64,000 nucleotides of DNA from Streptococcus sp. oral taxon 431 (GCF_023115445.1 NZ_JALDUI010000006.1:1-64000); one strand, 5' to 3'. Shown: positions 16,943-26,933, numbered from the stretch's first letter. Program-made: numbers and translations. Notes: a model not told the origin generated them from the letters alone.

Positions 16943-17300
16943 GAAAAGCGAAGAGTCTCCGCTTTTCAAGTCATTCTAGTGAAGTAGTTAGCTAGTCCGC
17001 TTAAAATCGGCTAGCGTATAACAATTAGGAACTTTAGTTCCTATGACTTTAAGATTATGACGTCTTTCGGTAGAACTTGATAATATTTCTATCGAAAGAC
17101 TAGTGAAGCGCCTAGCCAAATCCCTTATAGGATTTGGCGTTAGTTATTTAGACTGCATTACAATAAAGTGATTAAAAGCCTACGACATGAGCCTAACCAA
17201 ATCGATATTATTTGGTTAGGTGAATTAGTGAAGCGTTTAGGCAATTCGCCATATAGCGATTGCCGTCAAGAGACTAGGAACTTTAGTTCCAGTCTCTTGT
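16943..17300. repeat. Modular intergenic hairpin array
   Basis: About 360 bp downstream of argS made almost wholly of hairpins. The box TAGTGAAG(C/T)(G/A) occurs at 16978, 17101 and 17226, 123 and 125 bp apart. Each box is followed at once by a hairpin of different sequence: GCTAG-CCG/CGG-CTAGC (16991-17015), GCCAAATCC/GGATTTGGC (17115-17138), GGCAAT-CGC/GCG-ATTGCC (17240-17264). Further hairpins are GTCTTTCGGTAGAA/TTCTATCGAAAGAC (17062-17100), CCTAACCAAAT/ATTTGGTTAGG (17192-17220) and two copies of GGAACTTTAGTTCC (17028-17041; inside a longer stem at 17269-17297). GAAAAGCG/CGCTTTTC (16943-16967) may end argS transcription. No coding frame is present. Confidence 0.7.
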
Positions 17301-17306
17301 AACGAA

Positions 17307-18998
17307 TCACATCTTCTCTGGTGCCTCTACACCCAGCAGACGAAGTGCTTCTTTGAGGACAACTGCTGTTGCATAGCTAAGAGCTAGGCGACTGTCGCGT
17401 TCTGGACTTTCATCCAAAATACGAGTGTGAGCGTAGTATTTATTGAAGGCTTGAGCCAAGTTGATTGCAAATTTAGCAATGATAGAAGGTTCAAAGTTAT
17501 CCGCCGCACGGTTGATAATACGTGGGAAGTCTTGGATTAGTTTGATGATTTCCCAACTTTCAGCATCATTCAAGCTATAGTTGCCAGCTGTTTCTGGTTT
17601 GAAATCCGCTTTGCGTAAGATAGATTGGATACGAGCATAGGCATATTGTACATAAGGTCCAGTTTCACCCTCGAAGGATACCATGGCCTCTAGGTCGAAG
17701 TCGTATCCATTTGTACGGTCGGTTTTGAGGTCATAGAACTTAATGGCTCCAACCCCAACAGCATGCGCTACCTGGTCTTTGTTTTCTAGTTCAGGATTTT
17801 TAGCCTCGATTTGGGCCTTGGCACGGCTAACAGCCTCTGCAACAGTAGGCTCTAGCAAGATGACATTCCCTTTACGCGTAGAGAGTTTTTTCCCTTCTTT
17901 TGTAACCAAACCAAAAGGAACATGAGTAATGTCTTCACTCCAGTCGTAGCCCATTTCTTTCAAGACAGCTTTGAGCTGTTTAAAGTGGGCAGATTGCTCT
18001 TGACCAACGACATAGATAGATTTAGCAAATTGGTATTCGTTTTTACGGTAAAGAGCTGCAGCCAAGTCACGTGTGATGTAGAGAGTTGCACCATCAGATT
18101 TTTTGATAAGGGCTGGATGTTCAATTCCATATTTCTCAAGATTCACAACTTGGGCACCTTCTGATTCAACAAGAAGGCCTTTTTCAGAAAGAATGTCTAC
18201 AACTGCATCCATCTTATCGTTGTAGAAGGCTTCTCCGTTGTAGCTGTCAAATTCGACTTGCAATTCATTGTAAAGACGGTTAAATTCCACCAAACTTTCA
18301 TCACGGAACCATTGCCAAAGTGCGAGAGCTTCCTCGTCTCCATTTTCCAGTTTACGGAACCATTCGCGTGCTTCTTCATCCAAACTTGGGTCATTTTCAG
18401 CTTCAGCATTGATACGAACGTAGAGTTTAAGAAGTTCATCAATTGGATGAGCTTTTACAGCCTCTTCGTCGCCCCATTTTTTGTAGGCAACAATCAGCAT
18501 TCCAAACTGTTTACCCCAATCTCCCAAATGGTTGACCTTGACTGTTTGATAACCGATTTTTTGGAAAATATGTGACAAGCTATCTCCGATAACAGTTGAG
18601 CGTAGGTGGCCAATAGAAAATGGTTTAGCGATATTGGGACTAGACATGTCGATAACAACATTTTCTTGTTTGCCAATAGTTTGGTCAGCATAGTGTTCTT
18701 TTTCAGTGATAACAGCTTGCAATACTTGAGCAGAAATGGCAGATTTATCAAGGAAAAAGTTGACGTAAGGTCCTGTTGCAACAACCTTTTCAAAGGCTTG
18801 GCTGTTAATTTTTTCAGCCAGTTCAGCCGCAATCATTTGAGGTGCTTTACGTTCGACTTTTGCAAGTGAAAAAGCAGGGAAAGCAATGTCTCCCATTTCT
18901 GAGTTTTTAGGGGTTTCCAGTAAATTTAAAATAGCCTCTTGATCCAGACTGTCAATGACGCTAGCCAATTCGCTAGCGATCAATTGTTTTGTATTCAT
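17307..18998 (-). CDS. argS: Arginine--tRNA ligase
   Basis: Class Ia aminoacyl-tRNA synthetase of 563 residues, a usual length. The HIGH-type motif [20 protein letters not shown] is near residue 120. An arginine-specific N-terminal Add1-like domain precedes it and the DALR anticodon-binding domain fills the last 120 residues ([13 protein letters not shown]). The KMSKS loop appears as KLSTRKG near 370. AAAGGAG lies 8 bases before the ATG on the minus strand. It is divergent from argR, an arrangement kept in pneumococcus. Confidence 0.97.
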   Translation of the reverse strand: MNTKQLIASELASVIDSLDQEAILNLLETPKNSEMGDIAFPAFSLAKVERKAPQMIAAELAEKINSQAFEKVVATGPYVNFFLDKSAISAQVLQAVITEKEHYADQTIGKQENVVIDMSSPNIAKPFSIGHLRSTVIGDSLSHIFQKIGYQTVKVNHLGDWGKQFGMLIVAYKKWGDEEAVKAHPIDELLKLYVRINAEAENDPSLDEEAREWFRKLENGDEEALALWQWFRDESLVEFNRLYNELQVEFDSYNGEAFYNDKMDAVVDILSEKGLLVESEGAQVVNLEKYGIEHPALIKKSDGATLYITRDLAAALYRKNEYQFAKSIYVVGQEQSAHFKQLKAVLKEMGYDWSEDITHVPFGLVTKEGKKLSTRKGNVILLEPTVAEAVSRAKAQIEAKNPELENKDQVAHAVGVGAIKFYDLKTDRTNGYDFDLEAMVSFEGETGPYVQYAYARIQSILRKADFKPETAGNYSLNDAESWEIIKLIQDFPRIINRAADNFEPSIIAKFAINLAQAFNKYYAHTRILDESPERDSRLALSYATAVVLKEALRLLGVEAPEKM

Positions 18999-19061
18999 TA
19001 TAAACTCCTTTGGACTTTTCTTCTATTTTATCACAATTTTGAGGAATGATAAGAATTTTTT

Positions 19062-19089
19062 TTGAAATATTCAGTTTTTTTGGTATAAT
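19062..19089 (+). promoter_or_regulatory. Promoter of argR, extended -10
   Basis: TTGAAA (19062-19067), 16 bases, TGGTATAAT (TATAAT 19084-19089). Confidence 0.75.
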
Positions 19090-19141
19090 GTTCTTATTAA
19101 ATAGTTGTAAAATGTTATAAATATTCACTAGAGAGGATGTT

Positions 19142-19588
19142 ATGAGAAAAAGAGAACGTCATCAGTTGATCAAGCAGATGATCACTGAGGAAAAATTAGG
19201 GACTCAAAAAGAGATCCAGGATCGGTTGGAAGCACGCAATGTTTTTGTGACGCAAACGACCTTGTCGCGTGACCTTCGCGAACTGGGCTTGACCAAGGTT
19301 AAGAAAAATGATAAGGTCTACTATGTACTAGCAAATGAGACAGAGAAGATTGACCTGGTTGAGTTTTTGTCCCATCATTTGGAAGGTGTAGCAAGAGCTG
19401 AGTTTACCTTAGTTTTGCACACTAAATTGGGTGAAGCCGCAGTTTTAGCCAATGTTGTCGATGCCAACAAGGATGAATGGATTTTAGGAACAGTTGCGGG
19501 TGCCAATACTCTCTTGGTAATCTGCCGAGATCAGCATGTTGCTAAACTCATGGAAGATCGTTTGTTAGATTTGATGAAGGATAGATAA
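19142..19588 (+). CDS. argR: ArgR/AhrC family transcriptional regulator
   Basis: A 148-residue regulator. The N-terminal winged helix (1-70) contains SRDLRELGLTKVK, the DNA-recognition region. The C-terminal hexamerisation domain has the region that normally reads GT(I/V)AGDDT, where the two Asp residues hold arginine; here it is GTVAGANT, so both Asp are replaced. Streptococci and lactococci carry several ArgR paralogues and some lack these residues, so this one may act with an arginine-binding partner. It is divergent from argS and upstream of mutS, separated from it by a repeat. Confidence 0.93.
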   Translation: MRKRERHQLIKQMITEEKLGTQKEIQDRLEARNVFVTQTTLSRDLRELGLTKVKKNDKVYYVLANETEKIDLVEFLSHHLEGVARAEFTLVLHTKLGEAAVLANVVDANKDEWILGTVAGANTLLVICRDQHVAKLMEDRLLDLMKDR

Positions 19589-19765
19589 GGAGGCTGGGAC
19601 AAAAGTCCTAGCCTCTCAATTGCCTTTGGATTGTCGAGCAAGACGCAGTGGTTGAGTGGGTTCTACTACGCTAATTTCATCAGCTTTTACAACCCTACTC
19701 AACTGTGCGGAGGTGGGACGACGAAATCGAATTCTAACGAATTACCGATTTCTGTCCCACTCTCT
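19589..19765 (+). repeat. Intergenic repeat with GGGACA/TGTCCC inverted ends
   Basis: About 177 bp between argR and mutS. It begins GAGGCTGGGACAAAAGTC and ends GATTTCTGTCCCACTCTC; the ends are imperfect inverted copies. Such sequences (GTGGGACAGAAATCG type) are scattered through streptococcal genomes and look like non-autonomous mobile repeats. I do not assign it to a named family. The ORF open through it merely extends the mutS frame. Confidence 0.6.
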
Positions 19766-19787
19766 ATTTTTAACAAGGAGAGAATGG

Positions 19788-22319
19788 ATGATGACAGAAA
19801 AATTATCACCTGGCATGCAACAGTATGTGGATATCAAAAAACAATATCCAGATGCTTTTTTGCTCTTTCGTATGGGTGATTTTTATGAGTTATTTTACGA
19901 AGATGCAGTCAATGCTGCCCAGATACTAGAAATATCACTAACCAGTCGCAATAAGAATGCTGACAATCCTATTCCCATGGCTGGAGTTCCTTATCACTCA
20001 GCACAACAGTATATTGATGTCCTAGTGGAGCGTGGCTACAAGGTTGCCATTGCTGAGCAGATGGAGGATCCTAAGCAGGCAGTAGGGGTTGTTAAGCGCG
20101 AGGTTGTGCAGGTGATTACCCCTGGTACGGTCGTCGATAGTAGTAAGCCAGATAGCCAAAACAACTTTTTGGTGGCTATCGACCGTGACGGTCAGCAATT
20201 TGGTTTGGCATACACGGATCTGGTGACGGGTGATTTTTATGTGACAGGCTTATTGGATTTTACCCTGGTCTGTGGTGAAATCCGGAATCTCAAGGCCAGA
20301 GAAGTTGTCATTGGCTATCCCTTAACTGAAGAGGAAGAACAGATTCTCAGCAGTCAAATGAATTTGGTGCTTTCTTATGAGCAAGAATTATTTGAAGACA
20401 TACATCTGCTGGATCCACGCTTGGCGCCTATTGAACAAGCTGCCAGCAGTAAGCTTCTTAAGTATGTTCATCGGACTCAGATGAGAGAACTGAACCATTT
20501 GAAGCCAGTTATCCGTTATGAAATTAAGGATTTCTTGCAGATGGATTATGCAACCAAGGCTAGTTTAGATCTAGTAGAAAATGCTCGCTCAGGTAAGAAA
20601 CAAGGGAGTCTTTTCTGGTTGTTAGATGAAACCAAGACTGCCATGGGAATGCGTCTTTTGCGCTCTTGGATCCACCGTCCCTTGATTGATAAGGATCGTA
20701 TCCTTGAACGTCAGGAGGTTGTACAGGTCTTTCTGGATTATTTCTTTGAACGTAGTGATTTGACAGAAAGCCTCAAGGGAGTCTACGATATAGAGCGTCT
20801 GGCTAGTCGTGTTTCTTTTGGGAAAAGTAATCCTAAAGACCTCTTGCAATTAGCGACTACCTTGGGAAGTGTTCCACGAATTCGAGCCATTTTAGAAGGA
20901 ATGGAGCAACCAGCTCTTGCCTATCTGATTGAACAATTAGATCCTATTCCTGAGTTGGAAAATCTCATTAGCGCAGCCATTGCTCCTGAGGCTCCTCACG
21001 TGATTACCGAAGGCGGTATTATTCGGACTGGCTTTGATGAGACCTTGGACAAGTATCGTCGGGTACTGAGAGAAGGAACCAGCTGGATTGCTGAGATTGA
21101 GGCTAAGGAAAGAGAAAATTCTGGCATCAGTACGCTCAAGATTGACTACAATAAAAAAGACGGTTACTATTTCCATGTCACCAACTCGCAGCTAGGTAAT
21201 GTACCAGCCCACTTTTTCCGTAAGGCTACGTTGAAAAACTCTGAGCGTTTTGGAACAGAGGAGTTGGCGCGTATCGAGGGAGAAATGCTAGAGGCGCGTG
21301 AGAAGTCAGCCAGCCTTGAATATGAAATCTTTATGCGTATCCGTGAAGAAGTTGGTAAGTATATCCAACGTCTACAAGCCCTGGCCCAAGGAATCGCTAC
21401 TGTCGATGTCTTACAAGGACTAGCGGTAGTAGCAGAAAATCAGCACTTGATCCGTCCAGAGTTTGGTCAGGATTCGCGAATTGACATTCAAAAAGGTCGT
21501 CACGCTGTCGTTGAGAAGGTCATGGGAGCCCAAACCTATATTCCCAATAGTATCCAAATGGGTGAAGATACTAGCATCCAGCTGATTACAGGACCTAATA
21601 TGAGTGGGAAGTCAACCTATATGCGTCAGCTAGCTATGACAGCTGTCATGGCCCAGATAGGGTCTTATGTTCCGGCAGAACGCGCCCGCTTGCCAATCTT
21701 TGATGCTATTTTTACCCGTATCGGGGCGGCAGATGACTTGGTTTCAGGACAATCTACCTTTATGGTAGAGATGATGGAAGCTAATAATGCCATTTCTCAT
21801 GCTACCAAGGACTCTCTCATTCTCTTTGATGAGCTAGGCCGTGGAACCGCAACTTATGATGGGATGGCTTTAGCCCAGTCTATCATCGAGTATATCCATG
21901 AGCATATTGGAGCCAAGACTCTCTTTGCGACGCACTACCATGAATTAACCAGTCTGGAAGCTAGTTTGAAACATCTGGTAAACGTTCACGTGGCTACGCT
22001 TGAGCAGAATGGCCAGGTCACTTTCCTTCATAAGATAGAACCAGGACCAGCAGACAAATCATACGGTATTCACGTTGCTAAGATTGCAGGTTTGCCAGCA
22101 GACTTACTAGCAAGGGCAGATGCGATTTTAACTCAACTAGAAAGCCAAGGTCAGGAAAGTCCAATTCCTACCAAACAAAATACTGTCAATGAGCAGATGT
22201 CTCTCTTTGATGAAAAAGAGGAAAATCCAATCCTGACAGAATTGGCGAATCTAGATGTTTACAATATAACACCTATGCAAGCTCTGAATCTCTTGTTAGA
22301 GCTGAAGCAAAAATTATAA
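19788..22319 (+). CDS. mutS: DNA mismatch repair protein MutS (HexA)
   Basis: Recognises mismatches and starts long-patch repair; in pneumococci the homologue HexA also limits transformation. The 843-residue protein has the mismatch-binding Phe-X-Glu in RMGDFYELF near residue 35. The ATPase has Walker [10 protein letters not shown] near 602, Walker [12 protein letters not shown] near 680 and ATHYHEL near 720. Near the C-terminus QMSLFDE is a beta-clamp binding motif. AAGGAG precedes ATGATG at 19788. The in-frame ATG at 19656 lies inside the repeat and lacks a ribosome site. Confidence 0.97.
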   Translation: MMTEKLSPGMQQYVDIKKQYPDAFLLFRMGDFYELFYEDAVNAAQILEISLTSRNKNADNPIPMAGVPYHSAQQYIDVLVERGYKVAIAEQMEDPKQAVGVVKREVVQVITPGTVVDSSKPDSQNNFLVAIDRDGQQFGLAYTDLVTGDFYVTGLLDFTLVCGEIRNLKAREVVIGYPLTEEEEQILSSQMNLVLSYEQELFEDIHLLDPRLAPIEQAASSKLLKYVHRTQMRELNHLKPVIRYEIKDFLQMDYATKASLDLVENARSGKKQGSLFWLLDETKTAMGMRLLRSWIHRPLIDKDRILERQEVVQVFLDYFFERSDLTESLKGVYDIERLASRVSFGKSNPKDLLQLATTLGSVPRIRAILEGMEQPALAYLIEQLDPIPELENLISAAIAPEAPHVITEGGIIRTGFDETLDKYRRVLREGTSWIAEIEAKERENSGISTLKIDYNKKDGYYFHVTNSQLGNVPAHFFRKATLKNSERFGTEELARIEGEMLEAREKSASLEYEIFMRIREEVGKYIQRLQALAQGIATVDVLQGLAVVAENQHLIRPEFGQDSRIDIQKGRHAVVEKVMGAQTYIPNSIQMGEDTSIQLITGPNMSGKSTYMRQLAMTAVMAQIGSYVPAERARLPIFDAIFTRIGAADDLVSGQSTFMVEMMEANNAISHATKDSLILFDELGRGTATYDGMALAQSIIEYIHEHIGAKTLFATHYHELTSLEASLKHLVNVHVATLEQNGQVTFLHKIEPGPADKSYGIHVAKIAGLPADLLARADAILTQLESQGQESPIPTKQNTVNEQMSLFDEKEENPILTELANLDVYNITPMQALNLLLELKQKL

Positions 22320-22322
22320 GTC

Positions 22323-22353
22323 AAAACCCACTCAGTCCTGTGAGTGGGTTTCT
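22323..22353 (+). terminator. Terminator of mutS
   Basis: AAACCCACTCA / TGAGTGGGTTT stem with a 4-5 base loop; it can also end the convergent DUF3021 gene. Confidence 0.82.
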
Positions 22354-22359
22354 TGTATA

Positions 22360-22818
22360 TTAGTGTTTTTGAGCCAATAGTTGATTGATGTGTGCAACCT
22401 TTTTGGATTCTCTCTTGTAGAGAATAACCCAGATGATGAGGTAGACGATTGCAAACTCTGGGATGAGCTGAAGGATGAAAGTCCAGTGAAGCGGGAACCA
22501 GCCTGCTAGGATTGCTAGAGGGACAAAACCAAGCAACATAAGGAAGAAGTGAGTGACAGTAGCTCGAAGGAGACTCCAGTCTTGAGCAAAGAGACGACCG
22601 CCAAAACTAAAGAGGACTCCAATCGCTGCCCAGATAAGCAGACAGTAAAGTAAGACGAGTGATCCATGCACCTGATGTTGGGTCATGAATTGACCGATCA
22701 AAGAGTTGGGGCTTAGAGGTGCGTAGTTACTTGGTGAGTGGATAAACGAAAAGATAATAGATAGGATGAGGCCGATGAGGATACCAGTTGTGGCATCGTG
22801 AAATACTTGTTTTTTCAT
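22360..22818 (-). CDS. DUF3021 family membrane protein
   Basis: A 152-residue protein with four membrane helices (about 12-30, 52-72, 85-108, 115-138) and basic ends. DUF3021 proteins are nearly always encoded next to a LytTR regulator, as here, where the start overlaps the regulator gene by 4 bases. In the related streptococcal HdrRM and BrsRM systems the membrane protein restrains its LytTR partner. The same inhibitor role is inferred, not shown. Confidence 0.85.
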   Translation of the reverse strand: MKKQVFHDATTGILIGLILSIIFSFIHSPSNYAPLSPNSLIGQFMTQHQVHGSLVLLYCLLIWAAIGVLFSFGGRLFAQDWSLLRATVTHFFLMLLGFVPLAILAGWFPLHWTFILQLIPEFAIVYLIIWVILYKRESKKVAHINQLLAQKH

Positions 22819-23255
22819 AGTTCTAATTTCTCCTTAATAGCTTTGAGGTAACGGCGAGATGAGTAGGTGAAACTGTCATTTTTTAGATAGATTTCAATCA
22901 AGCCGTTAGAGGTTAGTTTTAGATGACTAATAGCATCAATGTTGACAATTTCCGATTGGGAAATTTGGATAAAGGAAGCAGGTAGAATTTCACTTGCTTG
23001 GTAAAGACGGATGTCGAGAGCGTAGGTTCGACTATCAGTTTCAGCCAAAACTTTACGATTTTCAATGTAAATTCGCTGGATCTTGCTAATCTGAATCAAG
23101 TAGACCTGGTCTTGAAATTTTCCTTTGATGGTCTCCTTTTGATCCAGAGATTGGACAAAGTCCTGAACTTTTTGAACTCGAGTGGACAAGGTTGGCGCTT
23201 CGATTATGATTTGTTCTTCAGTATGTTGTGCATCAATGTTAAGTCTGACTTTCAT
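22815..23255 (-). CDS. LytTR family DNA-binding regulator
   Basis: A 146-residue regulator with the LytTR domain in the C-terminal 100 residues (ISKIQRIYIENRKVLAETDS, SFIQISQSEIVNIDAISHLK, SSRRYLKAIKEKL) and a short N-terminal part instead of a receiver domain. I start at the ATG at 23255, preceded by AAAGGAG; the longer frame to 23315 overlaps the promoter. It forms an operon with the DUF3021 gene. Such pairs regulate bacteriocin, competence or stress genes in streptococci; targets here are unknown. Confidence 0.87.
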   Translation of the reverse strand: MKVRLNIDAQHTEEQIIIEAPTLSTRVQKVQDFVQSLDQKETIKGKFQDQVYLIQISKIQRIYIENRKVLAETDSRTYALDIRLYQASEILPASFIQISQSEIVNIDAISHLKLTSNGLIEIYLKNDSFTYSSRRYLKAIKEKLEL

Positions 23256-23303
23256 AATTTCTCCTTTATAAAGTTGTAATAGAGATCTCTTGATTACAAA
23301 TCT

Positions 23304-23332
23304 ATTAAACACCATTTTGTCGACAAATACAA
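23304..23332 (-). promoter_or_regulatory. Promoter of the LytTR operon with an embedded palindrome
   Basis: On the minus strand TTGTAT (23332-23327), 17 bases, TTTAAT (23309-23304). The spacer contains the 12-bp perfect palindrome TTTGTCGACAAA (23316-23327), a likely operator. Confidence 0.6.
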
Positions 23333-23431
23333 GAAGGTTTGTCTATGTGGTCGGTTGAAGAGCCTATCTGGTAGGTGACCGTTTTCATAGAATTTTTAGA
23401 GTAAAGAAGTCAAAAAATAAGAAGAAATATA

Positions 23432-23461
23432 TTGACAAAAATAGAAAAAACGTGGTACAAT
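23432..23461 (+). promoter_or_regulatory. Promoter of rpsL
   Basis: TTGACA (23432-23437), 18 bases, TGGTACAAT (TACAAT 23456-23461). Confidence 0.8.
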
Positions 23462-23467
23462 AATAGA

Positions 23468-23598
23468 CGGTACTTTTTACTTTTGGTCTCTCAAGAGTGT
23501 ACAGGGACGTGCTGACAAATGTTGCAAAAGTACACACAGATGATAGCTGTCACCAAGTGTATCATCACCAAAAATAAAAAAAACACAGGAGAATGTAG
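23468..23598 (+). promoter_or_regulatory. Structured leader of rpsL
   Basis: About 130 nt of untranslated leader. GTACTTTT (23470-23477) pairs with AAAAGTAC (23526-23533), enclosing smaller hairpins such as CTCT-CA-AGAG. GATGATA (23539-23545) pairs with TATCATC (23560-23566). An unpaired A-rich stretch with AGGAGA follows. Ribosomal leaders of this kind often bind a ribosomal protein for feedback; that is inferred. Confidence 0.5.
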
Positions 23599-24015
23599 AT
23601 GCCTACAATTAACCAATTGGTTCGCAAACCGCGTAAATCAAAAGTAGAAAAATCTAAATCACCAGCTTTGAACGTTGGTTACAACAGTCATAAAAAAGTT
23701 CAAACAAACGTTTCTTCACCACAAAAACGTGGTGTTGCAACTCGTGTTGGAACAATGACACCTAAAAAACCTAACTCTGCCCTTCGTAAATTTGCTCGTG
23801 TACGTTTGAGCAACCTTATCGAAGTTACTGCCTACATCCCAGGTATCGGACACAACTTGCAAGAGCACAGCGTGGTGCTTCTTCGCGGTGGACGTGTAAA
23901 AGACCTTCCAGGGGTACGTTACCATATCGTCCGTGGTGCACTTGATACTGCAGGTGTTAACGATCGTAAACAAGGCCGTTCTAAATACGGTACTAAACGT
24001 CCGAAAAAAGCATAA
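23599..24015 (+). CDS. rpsL: 30S ribosomal protein S12
   Basis: Decoding-centre ribosomal protein of 138 residues. The loops where streptomycin resistance arises are wild-type ([11 protein letters not shown] and [11 protein letters not shown]), so the gene predicts sensitivity at this site. The sequence from [12 protein letters not shown] to [12 protein letters not shown] is complete. AGGAGA precedes the ATG. First gene of the rpsL-rpsG block, followed by fusA and polC as in pneumococcus. Confidence 0.99.
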   Translation: MPTINQLVRKPRKSKVEKSKSPALNVGYNSHKKVQTNVSSPQKRGVATRVGTMTPKKPNSALRKFARVRLSNLIEVTAYIPGIGHNLQEHSVVLLRGGRVKDLPGVRYHIVRGALDTAGVNDRKQGRSKYGTKRPKKA

Positions 24016-24034
24016 GGAAAGGGGATAAAGAGAA

Positions 24035-24505
24035 ATGAGTCGTAAAAATAGAGCTCCAAAACGTGACGTATTGCCAGATCCGCTTTACAATTCACAATTA
24101 GTTACTCGTCTTATCAACCGCGTTATGCTTGACGGTAAACGTGGTACAGCTGCTTCAATCGTTTACGGTGCTTTTGAACAAATCAAAGAAGTTACTGGTA
24201 ACGATGCACTTGAAGTATTTGAAACAGCTATGGAAAACATCATGCCTGTACTTGAAGTACGTGCACGTCGTGTTGGTGGTTCTAACTACCAAGTCCCAGT
24301 TGAAGTTCGTCCAGAACGTCGTACAACACTTGGACTTCGTTGGTTGGTAACAATCGCTCGCCTTCGTGGTGAACACACAATGCAAGACCGTCTTGCAAAA
24401 GAAATCTTGGACGCTGCTAACAACACTGGTGCAGCAGTTAAGAAACGTGAAGACACTCACCGTATGGCTGAAGCTAACCGTGCCTTCGCACACTTCCGTT
24501 GGTAA
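24035..24505 (+). CDS. rpsG: 30S ribosomal protein S7
   Basis: Primary binder of the 3' major domain of 16S rRNA, 156 residues, standard length. The start [20 protein letters not shown] and end [15 protein letters not shown] are typical. AAGGGGA precedes the ATG, 19 bases after rpsL, so the two are co-transcribed. In other bacteria S7 is the autoregulator of this operon, which makes the leader and the hairpin downstream worth noting. Confidence 0.99.
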   Translation: MSRKNRAPKRDVLPDPLYNSQLVTRLINRVMLDGKRGTAASIVYGAFEQIKEVTGNDALEVFETAMENIMPVLEVRARRVGGSNYQVPVEVRPERRTTLGLRWLVTIARLRGEHTMQDRLAKEILDAANNTGAAVKKREDTHRMAEANRAFAHFRW

Positions 24506-24518
24506 AATCATGATGCTA

Positions 24519-24610
24519 GGAACGGCAAGGATGCAAAGTGAAAATAGGAAACTGACGCAGTATTCGACGAATACAAGGAAGTTTATCTTTTTCACACAGC
24601 ATCCCGTTCC
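24519..24610 (+). other. Long intercistronic hairpin between rpsG and fusA
   Basis: A 92-nt stem-loop 14 bases after rpsG. Nested pairs in order: GGAACGG/CCGTTCC, GATGC/GCATC, GTGAAAA/TTTTCAC, AAACT/AGTTT, GTATTC/GAATAC around the loop GAC, with small internal bulges. It lacks a terminal T run. It could be an RNase III site, a regulator of fusA or a mobile-repeat relic. The DNA from 24611 to 24720 contains further short inverted repeats (GGCTAA/TTAGCC; TCAACTTAC/GTAAGTTGA) and no gene. Confidence 0.7.
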
Positions 24611-24726
24611 GGCTCAAATCGGCTAACTAACTTTAGCCCGGGTTCAATTTAGCTCGGTCAGCTCTTAGCTATAACTCAACTTACCATTTCGTAAGTTGAA
24701 ACCAACAATAACATGAAAACATTGAG

Positions 24727-24757
24727 AACGGGTGGGTCCTGCCTATCCGTTTTTATT
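24727..24757 (+). terminator. Probable terminator before fusA
   Basis: ACGGGTGGG pairs with CCTATCCGT (two G-U pairs) followed by T5. It would end rpsL-rpsG transcription, so fusA uses its own promoter directly downstream. Confidence 0.6.
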
Positions 24758-24763
24758 AAATCG

Positions 24764-24772
24764 TGTTATAAT
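24764..24772 (+). promoter_or_regulatory. Extended -10 promoter of fusA
   Basis: TGTTATAAT (TATAAT 24767-24772), 37 bases before the ATG. No good -35 hexamer is visible. Confidence 0.6.
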
Positions 24773-24808
24773 AGAATAGAAATAAAAAATATAGGAGAAA
24801 CAAACCTC

Positions 24809-26890
24809 ATGGCACGCGAATTTTCACTTGAAAAAACTCGTAATATCGGTATCATGGCTCACGTCGATGCTGGTAAAACAACTACAACTGAGCGTATCCT
24901 TTACTACACTGGTAAAATCCACAAAATCGGTGAAACTCACGAAGGTGCGTCACAAATGGACTGGATGGAGCAAGAGCAAGAACGTGGTATCACTATCACA
25001 TCTGCTGCGACAACAGCTCAATGGAACAACCACCGCGTAAACATCATCGACACACCAGGACACGTGGACTTCACAATCGAAGTACAACGTTCTCTTCGTG
25101 TATTGGACGGTGCGGTTACAGTTCTTGACTCACAATCAGGTGTTGAGCCTCAAACTGAAACAGTTTGGCGTCAAGCAACTGAGTACGGAGTTCCACGTAT
25201 CGTATTTGCCAACAAAATGGACAAAATCGGTGCTGACTTCCTTTACTCAGTAAGCACTCTTCATGATCGTCTTCAAGCTAACGCACACCCAATTCAATTG
25301 CCAATCGGTTCTGAAGATGACTTCCGTGGAATCATCGACTTGATCAAGATGAAAGCTGAAATCTATACTAACGACCTTGGTACAGATATCCTTGAAGAAG
25401 ATATTCCAGCTGAATACCTTGACCAAGCTCAAGAGTACCGTGAAAAATTGATCGAAGCAGTTGCTGAAACTGACGAAGAATTGATGATGAAATACCTCGA
25501 AGGTGAAGAAATCACTAACGAAGAATTGAAAGCTGGTATCCGTAAAGCGACTATCAATGTTGAATTCTTCCCAGTATTGTGTGGTTCTGCCTTCAAGAAC
25601 AAAGGTGTTCAATTGATGCTTGATGCGGTTATTGACTACCTTCCAAGCCCACTTGATATCCCAGCGATCAAAGGTATCAACCCAGATACAGAAGAAGAAG
25701 AAACTCGTCCAGCATCTGACGAAGAGCCATTTGCAGCTCTTGCCTTCAAGATCATGACTGACCCATTCGTAGGTCGTTTGACATTCTTCCGTGTTTACTC
25801 AGGTGTTCTTCAATCAGGTTCTTACGTCTTGAACACTTCTAAAGGTAAACGTGAACGTATCGGACGTATCCTTCAAATGCACGCTAACAGCCGTCAAGAA
25901 ATCGACACTGTTTACTCAGGTGATATCGCTGCTGCCGTTGGTTTGAAAGACACTACAACTGGTGACTCATTGACAGATGAAAAAGCTAAAATCATCCTTG
26001 AGTCAATCAACGTTCCAGAACCAGTTATCCAATTGATGGTTGAGCCTAAATCTAAAGCAGACCAAGATAAGATGGGTATCGCCCTTCAAAAATTGGCTGA
26101 AGAAGATCCAACATTCCGCGTTGAAACTAACGTTGAAACTGGTGAAACAGTTATCTCTGGTATGGGTGAGCTTCACCTTGACGTCCTTGTTGACCGTATG
26201 CGTCGTGAGTTCAAAGTTGAAGCGAACGTAGGTGCTCCTCAAGTATCTTACCGTGAAACATTCCGCGCTTCTACTCAAGCACGTGGATTCTTCAAACGTC
26301 AGTCTGGTGGTAAAGGTCAGTTCGGTGATGTATGGATTGAATTTACTCCAAACGAAGAAGGAAAAGGATTCGAATTCGAAAACGCAATCGTCGGTGGTGT
26401 GGTTCCTCGTGAATTTATCCCAGCGGTTGAAAAAGGTTTGGTAGAATCTATGGCTAACGGTGTTCTTGCTGGTTACCCAATGGTTGACGTTAAAGCTAAG
26501 CTTTACGATGGTTCATACCACGATGTCGACTCATCTGAAACTGCCTTCAAGATTGCTGCATCTCTTGCACTTAAAGAAGCTGCTAAGACTGCACAACCAG
26601 CTATCCTTGAACCAATGATGCTTGTAACAATCACTGTTCCAGAAGAAAACCTTGGTGATGTTATGGGTCACGTAACTGCTCGTCGTGGACGTGTAGATGG
26701 TATGGAAGCACACGGTAACAGCCAAATCGTTCGTGCTTACGTTCCACTTGCTGAAATGTTCGGTTACGCAACAGTTCTTCGTTCTGCATCACAAGGACGT
26801 GGTACATTTATGATGGTATTTGACCACTACGAAGATGTACCTAAGTCAGTACAAGAAGAAATCATTAAGAAAAACAAAGGTGAAGACTAA
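24809..26890 (+). CDS. fusA: Elongation factor G
   Basis: Translocation GTPase of 693 residues. G1 [14 protein letters not shown]3 DTPGHVDFT and G4 [10 protein letters not shown] are present in the first 150 residues, followed by domains II-V, with [17 protein letters not shown] and [14 protein letters not shown] in the C-terminal half. I start at 24809 (MAREFSLEK) because TAGGAGA precedes it; the upstream in-frame codon at 24713 crosses the terminator. Very strong codon bias fits its abundance. Confidence 0.98.
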   Translation: MAREFSLEKTRNIGIMAHVDAGKTTTTERILYYTGKIHKIGETHEGASQMDWMEQEQERGITITSAATTAQWNNHRVNIIDTPGHVDFTIEVQRSLRVLDGAVTVLDSQSGVEPQTETVWRQATEYGVPRIVFANKMDKIGADFLYSVSTLHDRLQANAHPIQLPIGSEDDFRGIIDLIKMKAEIYTNDLGTDILEEDIPAEYLDQAQEYREKLIEAVAETDEELMMKYLEGEEITNEELKAGIRKATINVEFFPVLCGSAFKNKGVQLMLDAVIDYLPSPLDIPAIKGINPDTEEEETRPASDEEPFAALAFKIMTDPFVGRLTFFRVYSGVLQSGSYVLNTSKGKRERIGRILQMHANSRQEIDTVYSGDIAAAVGLKDTTTGDSLTDEKAKIILESINVPEPVIQLMVEPKSKADQDKMGIALQKLAEEDPTFRVETNVETGETVISGMGELHLDVLVDRMRREFKVEANVGAPQVSYRETFRASTQARGFFKRQSGGKGQFGDVWIEFTPNEEGKGFEFENAIVGGVVPREFIPAVEKGLVESMANGVLAGYPMVDVKAKLYDGSYHDVDSSETAFKIAASLALKEAAKTAQPAILEPMMLVTITVPEENLGDVMGHVTARRGRVDGMEAHGNSQIVRAYVPLAEMFGYATVLRSASQGRGTFMMVFDHYEDVPKSVQEEIIKKNKGED

Positions 26891-26906
26891 TTCACCGTCA
26901 CTTTAA

Positions 26907-26933
26907 AAGAAGTCACTTTGTGGCTTCTTTTTC
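26907..26933 (+). terminator. Terminator of fusA
   Basis: GAAGTCAC-TTT-GTGGCTTC stem followed by TTTTTC. Confidence 0.8.
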
